Positions 43,551 to 53,173 are shown, numbered from the stretch's first letter. The stretch: 64,000 bases of DNA from Schaalia odontolytica (GCF_002847525.1 NZ_PKKM01000004.1:124001-188000), one strand, 5' to 3'. Numbers and translations: made by a program. The notes: generated by a model from the sequence alone, not told the origin.

Positions 43551-45254
43551 ATGGATGCTGGAAAAGCAACGATAAGTGGCGTGCTCAACGGATCGCGCCT
43601 GCTCGAAATACCCTTTTACCAAAGGGCGTACGTCTGGGGAGAAGAGCAATGGGAGCGCTTCCTCGGCGACATGGAGTTCGTCACGGCCTCGAAGCGACCC
43701 TATTTCCTGGGCTCCATCATTCTGAAGCAGGCCTCCTCTGGCAACACCTGGTCTGAGGTGTCCGAGGTTCGTACCGTCATCGACGGCCAGCAGCGTCTCA
43801 CAACCATGGTCATCTTCTTCAAGGCGCTTTGCGCGATAACCGACGCCGACTGGCTGTTCAAGCGAGATTTCGTTCTGGAGACCGGCGAAGTTGCCCTAAG
43901 GCACGGCAAGTACGACCGCCAGGACTTTGAGAGGGTCATCAGCGCCACGGGCTCTGAGTCCGTCGGGGGCTCCTCGGCCATAATCCTTGCCTACAATTAC
44001 TTCCTCAAGAACATCGACCCCGAAAAGGTCGACAGGAACACGATAAAGTCGAACGTCCAGTTCGTCTGCATCGACCTCACCGAGGGCGAGGACGAGCAGC
44101 AGATATTCGACACCATCAACTCGCTCGGGGTGCGCCTGACAACGGCGGAGCTCCTTAAGAACTACTTCTTCAACCGCGAGAACGAGCAGGCGTTCAAAGA
44201 GTGCTGGGAAGACATCTTCGAGCCCACGGCGGAGAAGAGGGAGTATTGGGAGCAGGAGGTCGTTACCGGGCGCATCAAGCGCACGCTCATCGACCTCTTC
44301 TTCGACGCGTTCCTCCAGATTCTGGTCCAGGACAAGGAGCGTGGCGTCACGACTGAGGACAAACTCTTCTATTCGCGCACCTCCAACCTCTTCCAATCCT
44401 ACAAGGATTTCATCGGCAAGTACTGCAACGGGGACAAGGACGAGATTCTCGACAGCATGAAGGCGTATGCTGGGGTGTTCGAGTCCACGTTCGACCCAAG
44501 CTGCTGCGACGCGGACGTCCCCTCCGCTCCCGGCGTCGAGCGCCTGAACGTGCTGATATTCGGCCTCAAGAACTCTACGCTCATCCCATATGTGCTATAC
44601 GTTCGCAAGAACGCGGAGTCTTCGGGCGATGAATCCGAGGTCTTTGCCTTGCTCGAGAGCTACATCATCCGCCGAATGCTGGTCCGGGCGACCACGAAGA
44701 ACTACAACAGGCTGTTCACCTCGCTGATCCTGAACGAAGTGAAGGACGCCGAGGCCCTGAGGAAGGCGCTCGAGGCCAATGAGGAGGCGACGACGTACAT
44801 GCCCGGCGATGCCGAGGTTCGGACGGCGTTCGAGGAATCGTGCCTCTACAACCTTCAGTCCAAGGGCGTCCTCTATCTGCTGGAAAGCGCCATTCGCCCT
44901 GGCATGAGCAGCACGGCCCTGCTCGGGTTCAACCAGTACTCCCTCGAGCACATGATGCCCAAGAAGTGGCGCAACAAATGGGGAGCCCTCGATGACGAGG
45001 CTGCCACCCGAAGGGACCGGAAGCTCCTCACGCTCGGCAACCTCGCCATCATCACGCATTCTCTCAACGCCTCCATCCGCGACGCAGATTGGACCACCAA
45101 GAAGCAGGGAAACGGATACAACGACGGCTTGGCCCTCTGCGCCGCCGGCCTAGCGACAATGGCCGACGTTTTGGAGAAAGAGTCTTGGGATGAGGACGAC
45201 ATCGCCGATCGTGCCGAATGGCTTGCGAACAAGGCGTTGGAGGTCTGGCGCTAG
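43551..45254 (+). CDS. DUF262/DUF1524 protein (GmrSD-like type IV restriction)
   Basis: This protein of 567 residues has an N-terminal DUF262 domain (LLEIPFYQRAYVWGEEQW and the DGQQRLTTM motif near residue 80) and a C-terminal DUF1524/HNH-like domain (EHMMPKKWRNKWG, then TLGNLAIITHSLNASI). Fused DUF262-DUF1524 proteins include GmrSD and relatives, which attack DNA carrying modified bases. It sits 122 bp after res, so its promoter may be shared or separate. That gap also holds a 32-codon frame (43438-43536) without a good ribosome-binding site. The start at 43551 matches the family N-terminus, although AAGG lies unusually close. Confidence 0.85.
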   Translation: MDAGKATISGVLNGSRLLEIPFYQRAYVWGEEQWERFLGDMEFVTASKRPYFLGSIILKQASSGNTWSEVSEVRTVIDGQQRLTTMVIFFKALCAITDADWLFKRDFVLETGEVALRHGKYDRQDFERVISATGSESVGGSSAIILAYNYFLKNIDPEKVDRNTIKSNVQFVCIDLTEGEDEQQIFDTINSLGVRLTTAELLKNYFFNRENEQAFKECWEDIFEPTAEKREYWEQEVVTGRIKRTLIDLFFDAFLQILVQDKERGVTTEDKLFYSRTSNLFQSYKDFIGKYCNGDKDEILDSMKAYAGVFESTFDPSCCDADVPSAPGVERLNVLIFGLKNSTLIPYVLYVRKNAESSGDESEVFALLESYIIRRMLVRATTKNYNRLFTSLILNEVKDAEALRKALEANEEATTYMPGDAEVRTAFEESCLYNLQSKGVLYLLESAIRPGMSSTALLGFNQYSLEHMMPKKWRNKWGALDDEAATRRDRKLLTLGNLAIITHSLNASIRDADWTTKKQGNGYNDGLALCAAGLATMADVLEKESWDEDDIADRAEWLANKALEVWR

Positions 45255-45256
45255 GC

Positions 45257-45403
45257 CTATCTTCGTCCCATTTCAAAGATGCTTGCGGTGTCGGAGCCTA
45301 CGTCCACGACACCTGTCGTCGGCTCTTCCAAAGACGCGGTTCGTGGCAACGCCTCAACCGCTGGCGTGTCATCAGGCTCGCCAAGCGCCAGGAAGAATCC
45401 CAT
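45257..45403 (-). CDS. Small 48-residue island protein
   Basis: This ATG frame begins MGFFLALGEPDDTPAVEALP and ends IFEMGRR. It lies 12 bp after the MobC-like gene on the same strand and meets the DUF262 stop tail to tail. Acidic and probably soluble. No family is recognised. It is intact but short, so expression is uncertain. Confidence 0.35.
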   Translation of the reverse strand: MGFFLALGEPDDTPAVEALPRTASLEEPTTGVVDVGSDTASIFEMGRR

Positions 45404-45415
45404 CACAAGCTCGAC

Positions 45416-45682
45416 TCACGGCTGCAAGGACTCGCTCAGCTCGCCATAGGATGCCACCAGGCTCACTTCCTTGGCCAACTCCGCCATCGAGTCCTTCAAC
45501 GCCTTTTGAACGCTCACAGAGGGCCTCACCTCAACTTGGGTATCGGTGAGCTTGGCAATGATGTAGTCCTGCCGGTTCATGCCGTTCCAGGCAGCCAACT
45601 CGCATATGAGGTTGTGCTCCTCGGGCGTGCAACAAAACACCATCGTCTTGTTGCGCTTGCGGGCGCTGTTCTCGCACGGCAT
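45416..45682 (-). CDS. MobC-like ribbon-helix-helix protein of the mobile element
   Basis: This protein of 88 residues has a basic N-terminus (ENSARKRNKTMVFCCTPEEH) and a following helix-turn region NLICELAAWNGMNRQDYIIAKL typical of the small relaxosome/mobilisation proteins found near integrases in Gram-positive elements. The start at 45682 follows a purine-rich AAGAAGG. No relaxase is present, so any mobilisation role is lost or was never local. Confidence 0.6.
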   Translation of the reverse strand: MPCENSARKRNKTMVFCCTPEEHNLICELAAWNGMNRQDYIIAKLTDTQVEVRPSVSVQKALKDSMAELAKEVSLVASYGELSESLQP

Positions 45683-45721
45683 CCTTCTTACCCCCTCGCC
45701 CCCGTCGAGCGCGGCGGCCAT

Positions 45722-45890
45722 CTAGTCCCGCTTCATGGGGAACAGGTGCGCATAGCGGTAGGTGATGCCCGCCGTCTCGTGCCCCATATGATCGGCGATT
45801 GCGAGCGCCGTGAAACCCATGTTGATGAGCAGGCTAACGTGGCTGTGGCGCAAGTCGTGGATTCTGATGCGCTTCACGCCCGTCTTTCTG
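45722..45890 (-). pseudogene. int: C-terminal fragment of a tyrosine integrase
   Basis: About 55 codons remain: HDLRHSHVSLLINMGFTALA followed by DHMGHETAGITYRYAHLF and a stop. They contain the H-x-x-R box (HDLRH), the second His (GHE) and the catalytic Tyr (TYRYAH). The N-terminal arm, core-binding domain and first catalytic Arg are gone. Upstream sequence changes to an unrelated plus-strand frame at about 45890, marking a deletion junction. This is the recombinase that probably brought the island to the guaA 3' end. Confidence 0.85.
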
Positions 45891-46046
45891 CAGCCGCTCG
45901 TGCTGGGCTTCGACGAGAGGGCCGAGCACAGCCCTATGCTGGCTCAGGCGATCAAGGCGTGGAAGCGTGTGATTGATTCGGAAAAAGCCGGCGAGATGAC
46001 CCCCGAAGAGGTGGCCGATTGGAAGGCGAGTTTCGGGGCAAAATAA
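45890..46046 (+). pseudogene. C-terminal fragment of an unknown island gene
   Basis: The plus-strand frame ends DERAEHSPMLAQAIKAWKRV and EVADWKASFGAK before its stop. It is helical and acidic. The upstream part of the frame runs antisense through the integrase fragment and is not real coding, so only the last ~50 codons are credible. This looks like another deletion remnant. Confidence 0.45.
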
Positions 46047-46095
46047 AGCCACCGAGGGCAATGATTCGAATCAAAATCGCAGCTCAAAGCGCAAT

Positions 46096-46132
46096 AAAGA
46101 CCCCCGAAACCGCTTGATTTCGGAGGTCTTTC
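46096..46132. terminator. Strong bidirectional terminator at the island's right end
   Basis: AAAGACCCCCGAAA pairs with TTTCGGAGGTCTTT around a short loop, with A- and T-tracts on the two sides. It separates island genes from guaA. Confidence 0.8.
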
Positions 46133-46242
46133 CAATCTGTCATTCCCGTTTGTTGCAGGTGGCTTGGTGGCGTCTGACCACTCATGACGCGCCGTGGCGC
46201 TCTGGGAATGATTTCAGGTGGCTTGCAAGAATCGGGGTTAGG

Positions 46243-47799
46243 TCACTCCCACTCGATGGTGGCCGGGGGCTTGGAGGTCACGTCGAGGACGACACGGTTG
46301 ACCTCGGGCACCGAGTTGGTGATGCGCGTGGAGATGCGGGCCAGGACGTCGTAGGGCAGGCGCGTCCAGTCGGCCGTCATCGCGTCCTCGGAGGACACGG
46401 GGCGCAGCACGATCGGGTGACCGTAGGTGCGGCCGTCACCCTGGACGCCCACGGAACGCACGTCGGCGAGCAGGACGACCGGGCACTGCCAGATCTCCTG
46501 ATCCAGGCCGGCCGCCGTGAGCTCCTCGCGGGCGATCAGGTCGGCGGCGCGCAGGATGTCCAGGCGCTCGCGCGTGACCTCGCCGATGATGCGGATGCCG
46601 AGGCCGGGGCCCGGGAAGGGCTGGCGGTTCACCAGGTAGTCGGGCAGGCCCAGCTCGCGACCGACCGCGCGCACCTCGTCCTTGAAGAGGGTACGCAGGG
46701 GCTCGACCAGCTCGAAGGTCATATCCTCGGGCAGGCCGCCCACGTTGTGGTGGCTCTTGATGTTGGCCGCCCCCTCGCCGCCGCCGGACTCGACGACGTC
46801 GGGGTACAGGGTGCCCTGGACGAGGAACTTCACCTCGCCGCCGGCGGCGCCGATCTCTTCGATGACCTGCTTCTGGGCGGCCTCGAAGGAGCGGATGAAC
46901 TCGCGGCCAATGATCTTACGCTTCGCCTCGGGCTCGGTGACGCCGGCCAGGGCGGACAGGAAGCGCTCGGACTCGTCGCACGTGATGACGCGAATACCCA
47001 TGCCGCGCGCGTAGTCGTTCTCGACCTGCTCACGCTCGCCCGCACGCAGCAGGCCGTGGTCGATAAAGAAGCAGGTCAGCTGATCGCCGACAGCCTTGTG
47101 CACGAGGGCCGCAGCCACGGAGGAGTCCACGCCGCCGGACAGGGCGCAGATGACCTGCGCGTCGCCGACCTGCTCGCGGATCTTCTCAACCTGCTCATCC
47201 ACGATGGAACCGGCGGTCCACGTGGGTTCCAGGCCCGCACCCTCGTACAGGAAGTTCTTCAGCGCGTCCTGGCCGAACTGGGAGTGGCCCACCTCGGGGT
47301 GCCACTGCAGGCCGTAGAGGCGACGCTCACGCGACTCGAAGGCCGCGACGGGGGTCTCGGTGGTCGACGCGGTGACGGTGAAGCCCTCGGGCGCGCCCTG
47401 GACAGCGTCGCCGTGGCTCATCCACACGATCTGGTCGTCGGGGGTGCCGCTGAACAGGCAGGAGTCACCGGCAACGGTGGCCTCGGTGTGCCCGTACTCG
47501 CGGGTGCCCGTGCGACCGACCGTGCCGCCGAGGGTGTGGGCCATGGTCTGGAAGCCATAGCAGATGCCCAGGACGGGCACACCGGCCTCGAAGATCGCAG
47601 GATCGACGGAGGGCGCACCCTCCTCGTACACGGAGGACGGACCGCCGGACAGGATGATGGCGGCGGGCTCCTTGGCGAGCATGTCCGCCACGCTCATGGT
47701 GTGGGGGACGATCTCGGAGTAGACGTTGGCCTCACGCACGCGGCGCGCGATCAGCTGGGCATACTGCGCGCCGAAGTCGACGACGAGGACGGGGTGCAT
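46243..47799 (-). CDS. guaA: GMP synthase (glutamine-hydrolysing)
   Basis: GuaA makes GMP from XMP, ATP and glutamine. The 518-residue protein has an N-terminal glutamine amidotransferase domain ([26 protein letters not shown] with the catalytic Cys, QWHPEV with the catalytic His), a P-loop [12 protein letters not shown] of the ATP-pyrophosphatase domain, and the C-terminal dimerisation domain ending PPATIEWE. The ATG at 47799 is chosen because the family N-terminus starts here. An upstream in-frame GTG is possible. Its 3' end is next to the integrase remnant and probably served as the island's attachment site. The reading frame is intact. Confidence 0.95.
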   Translation of the reverse strand: MHPVLVVDFGAQYAQLIARRVREANVYSEIVPHTMSVADMLAKEPAAIILSGGPSSVYEEGAPSVDPAIFEAGVPVLGICYGFQTMAHTLGGTVGRTGTREYGHTEATVAGDSCLFSGTPDDQIVWMSHGDAVQGAPEGFTVTASTTETPVAAFESRERRLYGLQWHPEVGHSQFGQDALKNFLYEGAGLEPTWTAGSIVDEQVEKIREQVGDAQVICALSGGVDSSVAAALVHKAVGDQLTCFFIDHGLLRAGEREQVENDYARGMGIRVITCDESERFLSALAGVTEPEAKRKIIGREFIRSFEAAQKQVIEEIGAAGGEVKFLVQGTLYPDVVESGGGEGAANIKSHHNVGGLPEDMTFELVEPLRTLFKDEVRAVGRELGLPDYLVNRQPFPGPGLGIRIIGEVTRERLDILRAADLIAREELTAAGLDQEIWQCPVVLLADVRSVGVQGDGRTYGHPIVLRPVSSEDAMTADWTRLPYDVLARISTRITNSVPEVNRVVLDVTSKPPATIEWE

Positions 47800-47950
47800 G
47801 TCAGAAGCGTTCACCCTGCCAATGGTACCCGCGCGCGCCCCGCCCCGTCGCGCTCCATTACGCATGTCACCACTGCGCACGGCGGATACGGCGACGGCCC
47901 CGCCCCCGGGTAGGGACGAGGCCGACTCGCGTAACGCTGGAGCGCGCGGC

Positions 47951-48535
47951 TCAGCGGAAGATGGAGCGCAGCACCGGGAAGACGCCGGTCGCCACGGCGG
48001 CCTTAACCAGGTCGCCGATGATGAAGGGAACGAAGCCCTTCATCAGACCCTGCTCGATCGTCATGTGCGCGAAGGGGATCATCCAGGCCAGGCCCAGGAT
48101 GTACACGGAGAACAGGGAGACGACGGCGGTCGGCGCCATGGTGACAATGCGGCGGTCGGCGCCACGCTGGGCTGCCAGGCCGGCGATCGCGGCGACGAGG
48201 AGGTAGCCGAGGATGTAGCCGAAGGAGGGGAAGGCCCAGCCGACGTTCGTGCCGGTGAAGACCGGGGCGCCGGCGATGCCAAGAATCACGTACGTCGCGA
48301 CGGAGGCGAGGCCTCGGCGCGCACCGAGGGTCGTGCCGACCGAGAGCGCACCGAGCGTGCCGAGCGAGACGGGCACGGGGGTGAAGGGCAGCGGGATAGA
48401 GATGCGAGCCAGGACGATCATGGCGATCGTTCCGGCGGCAACCAGCGCGATCTCGCGGGCGATCGTGCCACCGAGGCGGTCGGCGAGGACGCGGTTCTCG
48501 CGCGCGGCGACGGGGGAAGCGGTCAGGGTGGTCAT
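47951..48535 (-). CDS. bioY: Biotin transporter substrate-binding component BioY
   Basis: This 194-residue protein has about six hydrophobic helices and the BioY-type [20 protein letters not shown] and [15 protein letters not shown] segments. BioY is the S-component of ECF vitamin transporters and can also work alone. No bioM/bioN (ATPase, T-component) genes follow, so it either uses shared ECF modules elsewhere or acts by itself. The start follows GAAAGG. A TTCAA-N3-TTGAA palindrome 34 bp upstream is a likely operator. Confidence 0.9.
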   Translation of the reverse strand: MTTLTASPVAARENRVLADRLGGTIAREIALVAAGTIAMIVLARISIPLPFTPVPVSLGTLGALSVGTTLGARRGLASVATYVILGIAGAPVFTGTNVGWAFPSFGYILGYLLVAAIAGLAAQRGADRRIVTMAPTAVVSLFSVYILGLAWMIPFAHMTIEQGLMKGFVPFIIGDLVKAAVATGVFPVLRSIFR

Positions 48536-48568
48536 GCGATACCTTTCAACAGGGCCAACGGCCTTTAA

Positions 48569-48581
48569 TTCAATACTTGAA
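48569..48581. promoter_or_regulatory. TTCAATACTTGAA palindrome upstream of bioY
   Basis: A perfect 13-bp inverted repeat (5-bp arms) lies 34 bp before the bioY start. Its form recalls TetR-type biotin regulators such as BioQ, but the match to a known consensus was not tested. Confidence 0.5.
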
Positions 48582-48682
48582 CGATATGCTGCCCCGGCTC
48601 CCCTGTCAACCACAGACACCAAGATCTCAGGGGGCGAGCGCCACACCGGCGCTCGCCCCCTGGAGCCCATGAACGGGAATGA

Positions 48683-50524
48683 TCAGTGCGCGAAGTGGCG
48701 CGTGCCCGTCAGGTACATCGTGATGCCCGCGGCGTTCGCCGCATCGATCGACTCCTGGTCACGCACGGAACCACCGGGCTGGACGACGGCCTTGACGCCG
48801 GCATCGATGAGCACCTGCAGGCCATCCGCGAAGGGGAAGAACGCATCCGACGCGGCAACCGCGCCGATGGAACGCTGCTCGGGAGCCTCGGCCACAACCT
48901 CGGAGGCGCGAGCACCGCCCGCACTGTCCACGGCGGAGGCCGCCGCGTCACCCGTCGAGCGCGAGCCCAGCGTGTTCGCACGCTCAACCGCCAGCTTGCA
49001 GGAGTCCACGCGGTTCACCTGGCCCATGCCAACGCCCACCGAGGCGCCATCCTTGACCAGCAGGATCGCATTCGAACGAACCGCGCGCACCGTGCGCCAC
49101 GCGAACTCCAGGTCCGCCAGCGTCGCCTCGTCGGCGGGAGCGCCGGCCGCGAGCGTCCAGTTCTCCGGGGAATCGCCCGGCGCGTCGATGTCGTCGCGCT
49201 CCTGGACCAGCAGGCCGCCGCTGATCTGCTTGAACTCGTACGAGCCGCGAGCCGGGGGCTCAACCTGCAGGACGCGCAGGTTCTTCTTCGCGCTCAGCAC
49301 CTCGAGCGCGCCCTCCTCGTAGTCGGGGGCCAGCACGACCTCGGTGAAGATCGGGACGATCTGGCGGGCCAGCTCCACGCTCACCGGGCGATTCACGGCG
49401 ATCACGCCGCCAAACGCCGACACGGGGTCGCAGGCATGCGCGAGGCGGTGCGCCTCGGCCACATCGTCGGCCACCGCGATACCGCAGGGGTTCGCGTGCT
49501 TGATGATCGCGACGCAGGGGCGCTCGTGATCGTAGGCGGCGCGCAGGGCGGCGTCGCCATCCGTGTAGTTGTTGTAGCTCATGGCCTTGCCGTGCAGCTG
49601 GCGCGCGTTCGCGATGCCCGGGACCAAGGCCTCGTCGTCGGCATCCTCGTCCTCGAAGGACTCATCGATCTCGCGGTACACGGCAGCGCCCTGGTGCGGA
49701 TTCTCGCCGTAGCGCAGCGACTCCACGCGCTCGAACGCGTCGGCGACGAACACGGGCATACCCGAGGTCTGCCCCTCCTCCTCGGGGACGTCCACCACGT
49801 AGTCTTCCTCGGTCTGGTAGCCCAGCGACTCCAGGAAGGCCGCGTCGGAGGCATCCAGGTGGGTCTCGGCGGCATCGTCGAGTGTCTCGCGCACGTCCTC
49901 GAGATCCAGCTCGTCGGCCAGCCAACCGGCAATCGCCAGGTCGTAGGTCGCCGTGTGGGCGAAGGCCTCGGCGGCCAGCACGCGGCGCTGCTCGAGGGTG
50001 AAGCCCTCCCCCGCCACGGCCTCGGCTACATCCGCGTAGCGCTCCGGGGAGGTCACGACCGCGACCGACGGGTGATTCTTCGCGGCGGCACGCACCATGG
50101 ACGGGCCACCGATGTCGATCTGCTCGACGCACTCATCGAAGGACGCGCCCGACGCAACCGTGTCCTGGAACGGGTACAGGTTGCACACGACCAGGTCAAA
50201 GGCCTTGATGCCCAGCTGGGCGATCTGCTCGCGATGAGCCGCCTTACGCTGATCGGCCAGGATGCCGGAATGAATGAAGGGGTGCAGGGTCTTCACGCGC
50301 CCCTCGAGCACCTCGGGGAAGCCGGTCACGTCGTCGACTGGGGTGACGGCCACGCCTGCCGCCGCAATGCGCGCGGCCGTGGAGCCGGTGGAGACGATCT
50401 CCACGCCGGCCTCGCCAAGGGCGCGGGCAAGATCCTCCAAGCCCGTCTTGTCATACACAGAGATCAGGGCCCGCTTGATAGGGCGCACGTCGATGGGTTC
50501 CAGGTTGTCCAGGGAGACGGACAT
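48683..50524 (-). CDS. purH: Bifunctional AICAR formyltransferase/IMP cyclohydrolase
   Basis: PurH carries out the last two steps of IMP synthesis. The 613-residue protein has the N-terminal cyclohydrolase ([34 protein letters not shown]) and the C-terminal formyltransferase ([22 protein letters not shown] with catalytic Lys-His, [13 protein letters not shown]). Compared with a typical length of about 525 residues it is long: an acidic insertion lies at about 205-255 and a roughly 30-residue Ala/Ser/Gly/Glu-rich segment lies just before [10 protein letters not shown]. The start at 50524 follows CTGGAGG. purN, which commonly precedes purH in actinobacteria, is absent here. Confidence 0.95.
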   Translation of the reverse strand: MSVSLDNLEPIDVRPIKRALISVYDKTGLEDLARALGEAGVEIVSTGSTAARIAAAGVAVTPVDDVTGFPEVLEGRVKTLHPFIHSGILADQRKAAHREQIAQLGIKAFDLVVCNLYPFQDTVASGASFDECVEQIDIGGPSMVRAAAKNHPSVAVVTSPERYADVAEAVAGEGFTLEQRRVLAAEAFAHTATYDLAIAGWLADELDLEDVRETLDDAAETHLDASDAAFLESLGYQTEEDYVVDVPEEEGQTSGMPVFVADAFERVESLRYGENPHQGAAVYREIDESFEDEDADDEALVPGIANARQLHGKAMSYNNYTDGDAALRAAYDHERPCVAIIKHANPCGIAVADDVAEAHRLAHACDPVSAFGGVIAVNRPVSVELARQIVPIFTEVVLAPDYEEGALEVLSAKKNLRVLQVEPPARGSYEFKQISGGLLVQERDDIDAPGDSPENWTLAAGAPADEATLADLEFAWRTVRAVRSNAILLVKDGASVGVGMGQVNRVDSCKLAVERANTLGSRSTGDAAASAVDSAGGARASEVVAEAPEQRSIGAVAASDAFFPFADGLQVLIDAGVKAVVQPGGSVRDQESIDAANAAGITMYLTGTRHFAH

Positions 50525-50635
50525 AGTTCCTCCAGGTTGAGACCAAACCCAGGCGCCCAGGCGGGCGACGCCTCGCGGGAAATGCGGCCGCTCCCCGGTG
50601 GTCATCCACCCTCGCCAGTCGCGGCGACTCCCAGT

Positions 50636-52153
50636 CTAGTTCAGGCCCTCGCGCCGCGTCGCCTTCGCCTCGGGGTCTTCCTCGTCACCTTCAGCCTGGA
50701 CCGGTTCGATGTCCGCGGCATCCTCGGCGGCAGTTTCGCAAGTGTCCTTAGGCATCTCGTCCGCGTCCTGCTCGTCCGCGTCGGCCACCGCTTCGAGATC
50801 CTCGGCCTCGTCGGCGCTTGCGTCCGCGTCGCCGGGTTCCTCGGGTTCGGAAGCCTCAGCCCAGGCCTCGTCCGTCGTCGAGGCGCCGGCCCCCACGCGG
50901 GACGCACGCTCGGCAGCGCGGCGGCGCAGGGCCTCACCCTCGTTGCGCACACGACCGGCACCCTCGCCGAGGAGGGCGCGAGTCGTCGGGTGGCTCGCCA
51001 GGGCGATGATCAAGGCAGGCAGGGCAATCTCGAGCACGAGAGCGAGCGTCACCCACCCCACGCGCGGGCCCATCGACGACAGGCGCACGGAGCCCATGCT
51101 CATCGTCGCGCTCCACATCCACAGGGCCGTCACCGAGGCGACGATCACCGAGGACAGGACACCCTGGGCAGTCTGGTGCAGCAGGTGCTCACGACGGAAC
51201 GACCGCGACGCGACAACACCAAGGCCAATGCCCAACATGATCGGCGCAAGAATCACCCACATGCCGGGGGCCGTCTCCGGGACGGCTCCAAGGAGCGGAA
51301 TCGGCGGAATCGGGCCGGTGCCCGCCACCACCGGAGAATGCAGCGAATCCGTCGCCGTCAGGAAACCCGCGCCCGACCACCAGGAGGCAGCCCACGCCAT
51401 GACCGTGGGCGCAAAAAGCAGCTGAGCCCCCACGATAAAAGCGGTATCCGCGCCCGAGGCAGCACCCAGAATCTCCTGGATCCCAGCCATGCGGCTCCAC
51501 CCCGCCACGAGCGCAATCACCGACGCCACCGCAGACGCAGCAACGAGCGCGAGGACCGACAGGCCTCCCAGCTTCAGGCCACCCGAAATCCAGTGCTGCA
51601 TCGACGGGGCCTCATTGTCGCGCGAATACCCCGACGCAACGAACCACACCGATCCGATCAGCGGAATCAGAATCGCGCCGAGCGTGCCCGTCCACCAGTG
51701 CGAATAGATGCCCGACGCGCCCGCCAGCAGCCAGGAGGTGAGAAGAAAACCAGGCACCGCGAACAGCGCCGCGCTGCGCGGGAAACCAGCCGTGTTACGC
51801 AGCAGGAGCCGCACCAGCACGATCAGCAGGGCGCCCACCAGCGTCGGAATCGCGCGGTAATGCACTCCCCCAACCACCGACGTTCCGCCAATGACAGCGG
51901 CCCACAGGTCACCACCCAGGCCGAGAGCATCACGCGGCGTCGTGTCATTCATCCACGAGTTCGAACGCAGCGTCAGGTACGCGATCATCGTGAACACCGT
52001 GATCAGCGCCCAGCCCGCAAAGGCCGCCTCAATGCCCGCGAGCACACCGCGCGCCCACCCCTGCGGGACGGCCACACGGATCGTCGCCCGGTCCGGCACG
52101 TACGTGGTCGTGGTCCGCCGGGGGCTGGGTACTTCTCTGATGCGCTCGCTCAC
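50636..52153 (-). CDS. DUF6350 family multi-spanning membrane protein
   Basis: This 505-residue protein has about 10-11 hydrophobic segments between residues 40 and 405, followed by an acidic cytoplasmic tail (about 415-505) rich in Glu, Asp and Ala. Membrane organisation and position between sucD and the purine genes match the DUF6350/PerM-like group of actinobacteria, sometimes annotated as a cell-division protein. Its biochemical role is unknown. GTG start. The tail is of low complexity and probably disordered. Confidence 0.78.
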   Translation of the reverse strand: MSERIREVPSPRRTTTTYVPDRATIRVAVPQGWARGVLAGIEAAFAGWALITVFTMIAYLTLRSNSWMNDTTPRDALGLGGDLWAAVIGGTSVVGGVHYRAIPTLVGALLIVLVRLLLRNTAGFPRSAALFAVPGFLLTSWLLAGASGIYSHWWTGTLGAILIPLIGSVWFVASGYSRDNEAPSMQHWISGGLKLGGLSVLALVAASAVASVIALVAGWSRMAGIQEILGAASGADTAFIVGAQLLFAPTVMAWAASWWSGAGFLTATDSLHSPVVAGTGPIPPIPLLGAVPETAPGMWVILAPIMLGIGLGVVASRSFRREHLLHQTAQGVLSSVIVASVTALWMWSATMSMGSVRLSSMGPRVGWVTLALVLEIALPALIIALASHPTTRALLGEGAGRVRNEGEALRRRAAERASRVGAGASTTDEAWAEASEPEEPGDADASADEAEDLEAVADADEQDADEMPKDTCETAAEDAADIEPVQAEGDEEDPEAKATRREGLN

Positions 52154-52226
52154 AGGCCCATAGTGTCAGAATCGGCCCGGGGCCGCGACGCTGCGCGCCG
52201 ACCCCGGGCCGATTTGTGCTGTGACG

Positions 52227-53147
52227 TTAGCGCGAGAGGATCTCGCGCGCGATCTGCGCCGTCTGCGAAGGGGTGCGACCCACGCGCACGCCCACGGCCT
52301 CGAGCGCCTCCGCCTTCGCGGCAGCCGTACCGGACGAGCCGGACACGATCGCGCCCGCGTGGCCCATGGTCTTACCCTCGGGGGCCGTGAAGCCCGCGAT
52401 GTAGGCGACGACGGGCTTGGTCATGTTCTCCTGGATCCAGGCGGCCGCACGCTCCTCGGCGTCACCACCAATCTCACCGATCATGATGACGAGGTCGGTG
52501 TCCGGGTCAGCCTCAAAAGCCGCCAGCGCGTCGATGTGGGTGGTGCCCACAACCGGGTCGCCGCCGATACCCAGGCACGTCGTGAAGCCGAAATCGCGCA
52601 GCTCGTACATGAGCTGGTAGGTCAGCGTGCCCGACTTGGAGACGAGGCCGAGGCGGCCCGGTCCCGTAATGTCCGCCGGGGTGATGCCCAGGTTCGCCTG
52701 CCCGGGCGAGATGATGCCGGGGCAGTTCGGGCCGATCAGGCGCACGCCCGCCGCGAGCGCGCGCTCGACGACAATCGTGGAATCCTGGACGGGAATGCCC
52801 TCGGTGATGAGGACGATCGTTTCGATGCCCGCGTCGATGGCCTCGAGGGCGGCGCCCTTCGCGAAGGCCGGGGGCACGAAGATGACGGAGGCGTTCGCGC
52901 CGGTGGCCTCGCGGGCCTCGGCGACCGTGCCGAAGACGGGGACCTCGACCTGGCCGTCGGTCACCTTGTCGGCGCCCGGGCCGTAGCCCTGCACGTCGAA
53001 GGTGACGGTCGTGCCGGCCTTGCGCGGGTTCGTGCCGCCCACGATGGCCGTGCCGGCGCTCAGCATGCGCTGGGTGTGCTTGCGGCCCTCGGCGCCGGTC
53101 ATGCCCTGGACGATGACCCGGGTGTCAGAGTTGACGAAGATAGTCAT
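52227..53147 (-). CDS. sucD: Succinyl-CoA synthetase alpha subunit
   Basis: This 306-residue TCA-cycle subunit binds CoA and carries the phosphohistidine. Visible motifs are the [19 protein letters not shown] start, [13 protein letters not shown] and [18 protein letters not shown] with the phosphorylated His. The alpha2beta2 complex converts succinyl-CoA to succinate with ATP or GTP formation. The gene follows sucC after 26 bp and has AGGAGA before the ATG. Confidence 0.96.
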   Translation of the reverse strand: MTIFVNSDTRVIVQGMTGAEGRKHTQRMLSAGTAIVGGTNPRKAGTTVTFDVQGYGPGADKVTDGQVEVPVFGTVAEAREATGANASVIFVPPAFAKGAALEAIDAGIETIVLITEGIPVQDSTIVVERALAAGVRLIGPNCPGIISPGQANLGITPADITGPGRLGLVSKSGTLTYQLMYELRDFGFTTCLGIGGDPVVGTTHIDALAAFEADPDTDLVIMIGEIGGDAEERAAAWIQENMTKPVVAYIAGFTAPEGKTMGHAGAIVSGSSGTAAAKAEALEAVGVRVGRTPSQTAQIAREILSR

Positions 53148-53173
53148 GGTGTTCTCCTGCGGTTCTCGGGTCG

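Larger units (their letters stand above)
33967..46242. mobile_element. Integrated genomic island carrying a restriction/defence operon, ending next to guaA
   Basis: The left edge abuts a truncated IS3 element. The right end contains a MobC-like gene, a truncated tyrosine integrase and a strong terminator, about 350 bp from the guaA stop codon. The guaA 3' end is an established integration site for genomic islands. A second copy of the guaA 3' sequence was not found on the left, so one attachment site has been lost or lies elsewhere. The cargo is a single plus-strand defence operon. The common chromosomal motif GGCCTCGT was not noticed inside it. Confidence 0.75.

Noticed and set aside
34481-45254. 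BREX, DISARM or type I restriction system
   Set aside because: No pglZ, brxC, brxL, drmB (DUF1998), hsdS or hsdR-type genes were seen. The methyltransferase and nuclease are clearly type III.
46063-46075. GATTCGAATC near the island's right end, resembling a tRNA T-loop
   Set aside because: No acceptor stem, anticodon arm or D-loop is present around it. It is a simple palindrome.
33967-46242. Prophage
   Set aside because: No capsid, portal, terminase, tail or lysis genes are present. Only a recombinase remnant and defence genes remain.
46063-46242. Short duplicated CAGGTGGCTTG as attachment-site core
   Set aside because: Both copies lie on the same side of the island, 58 bp apart, so they cannot be the two ends. 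They may be integrase arm sites at most.
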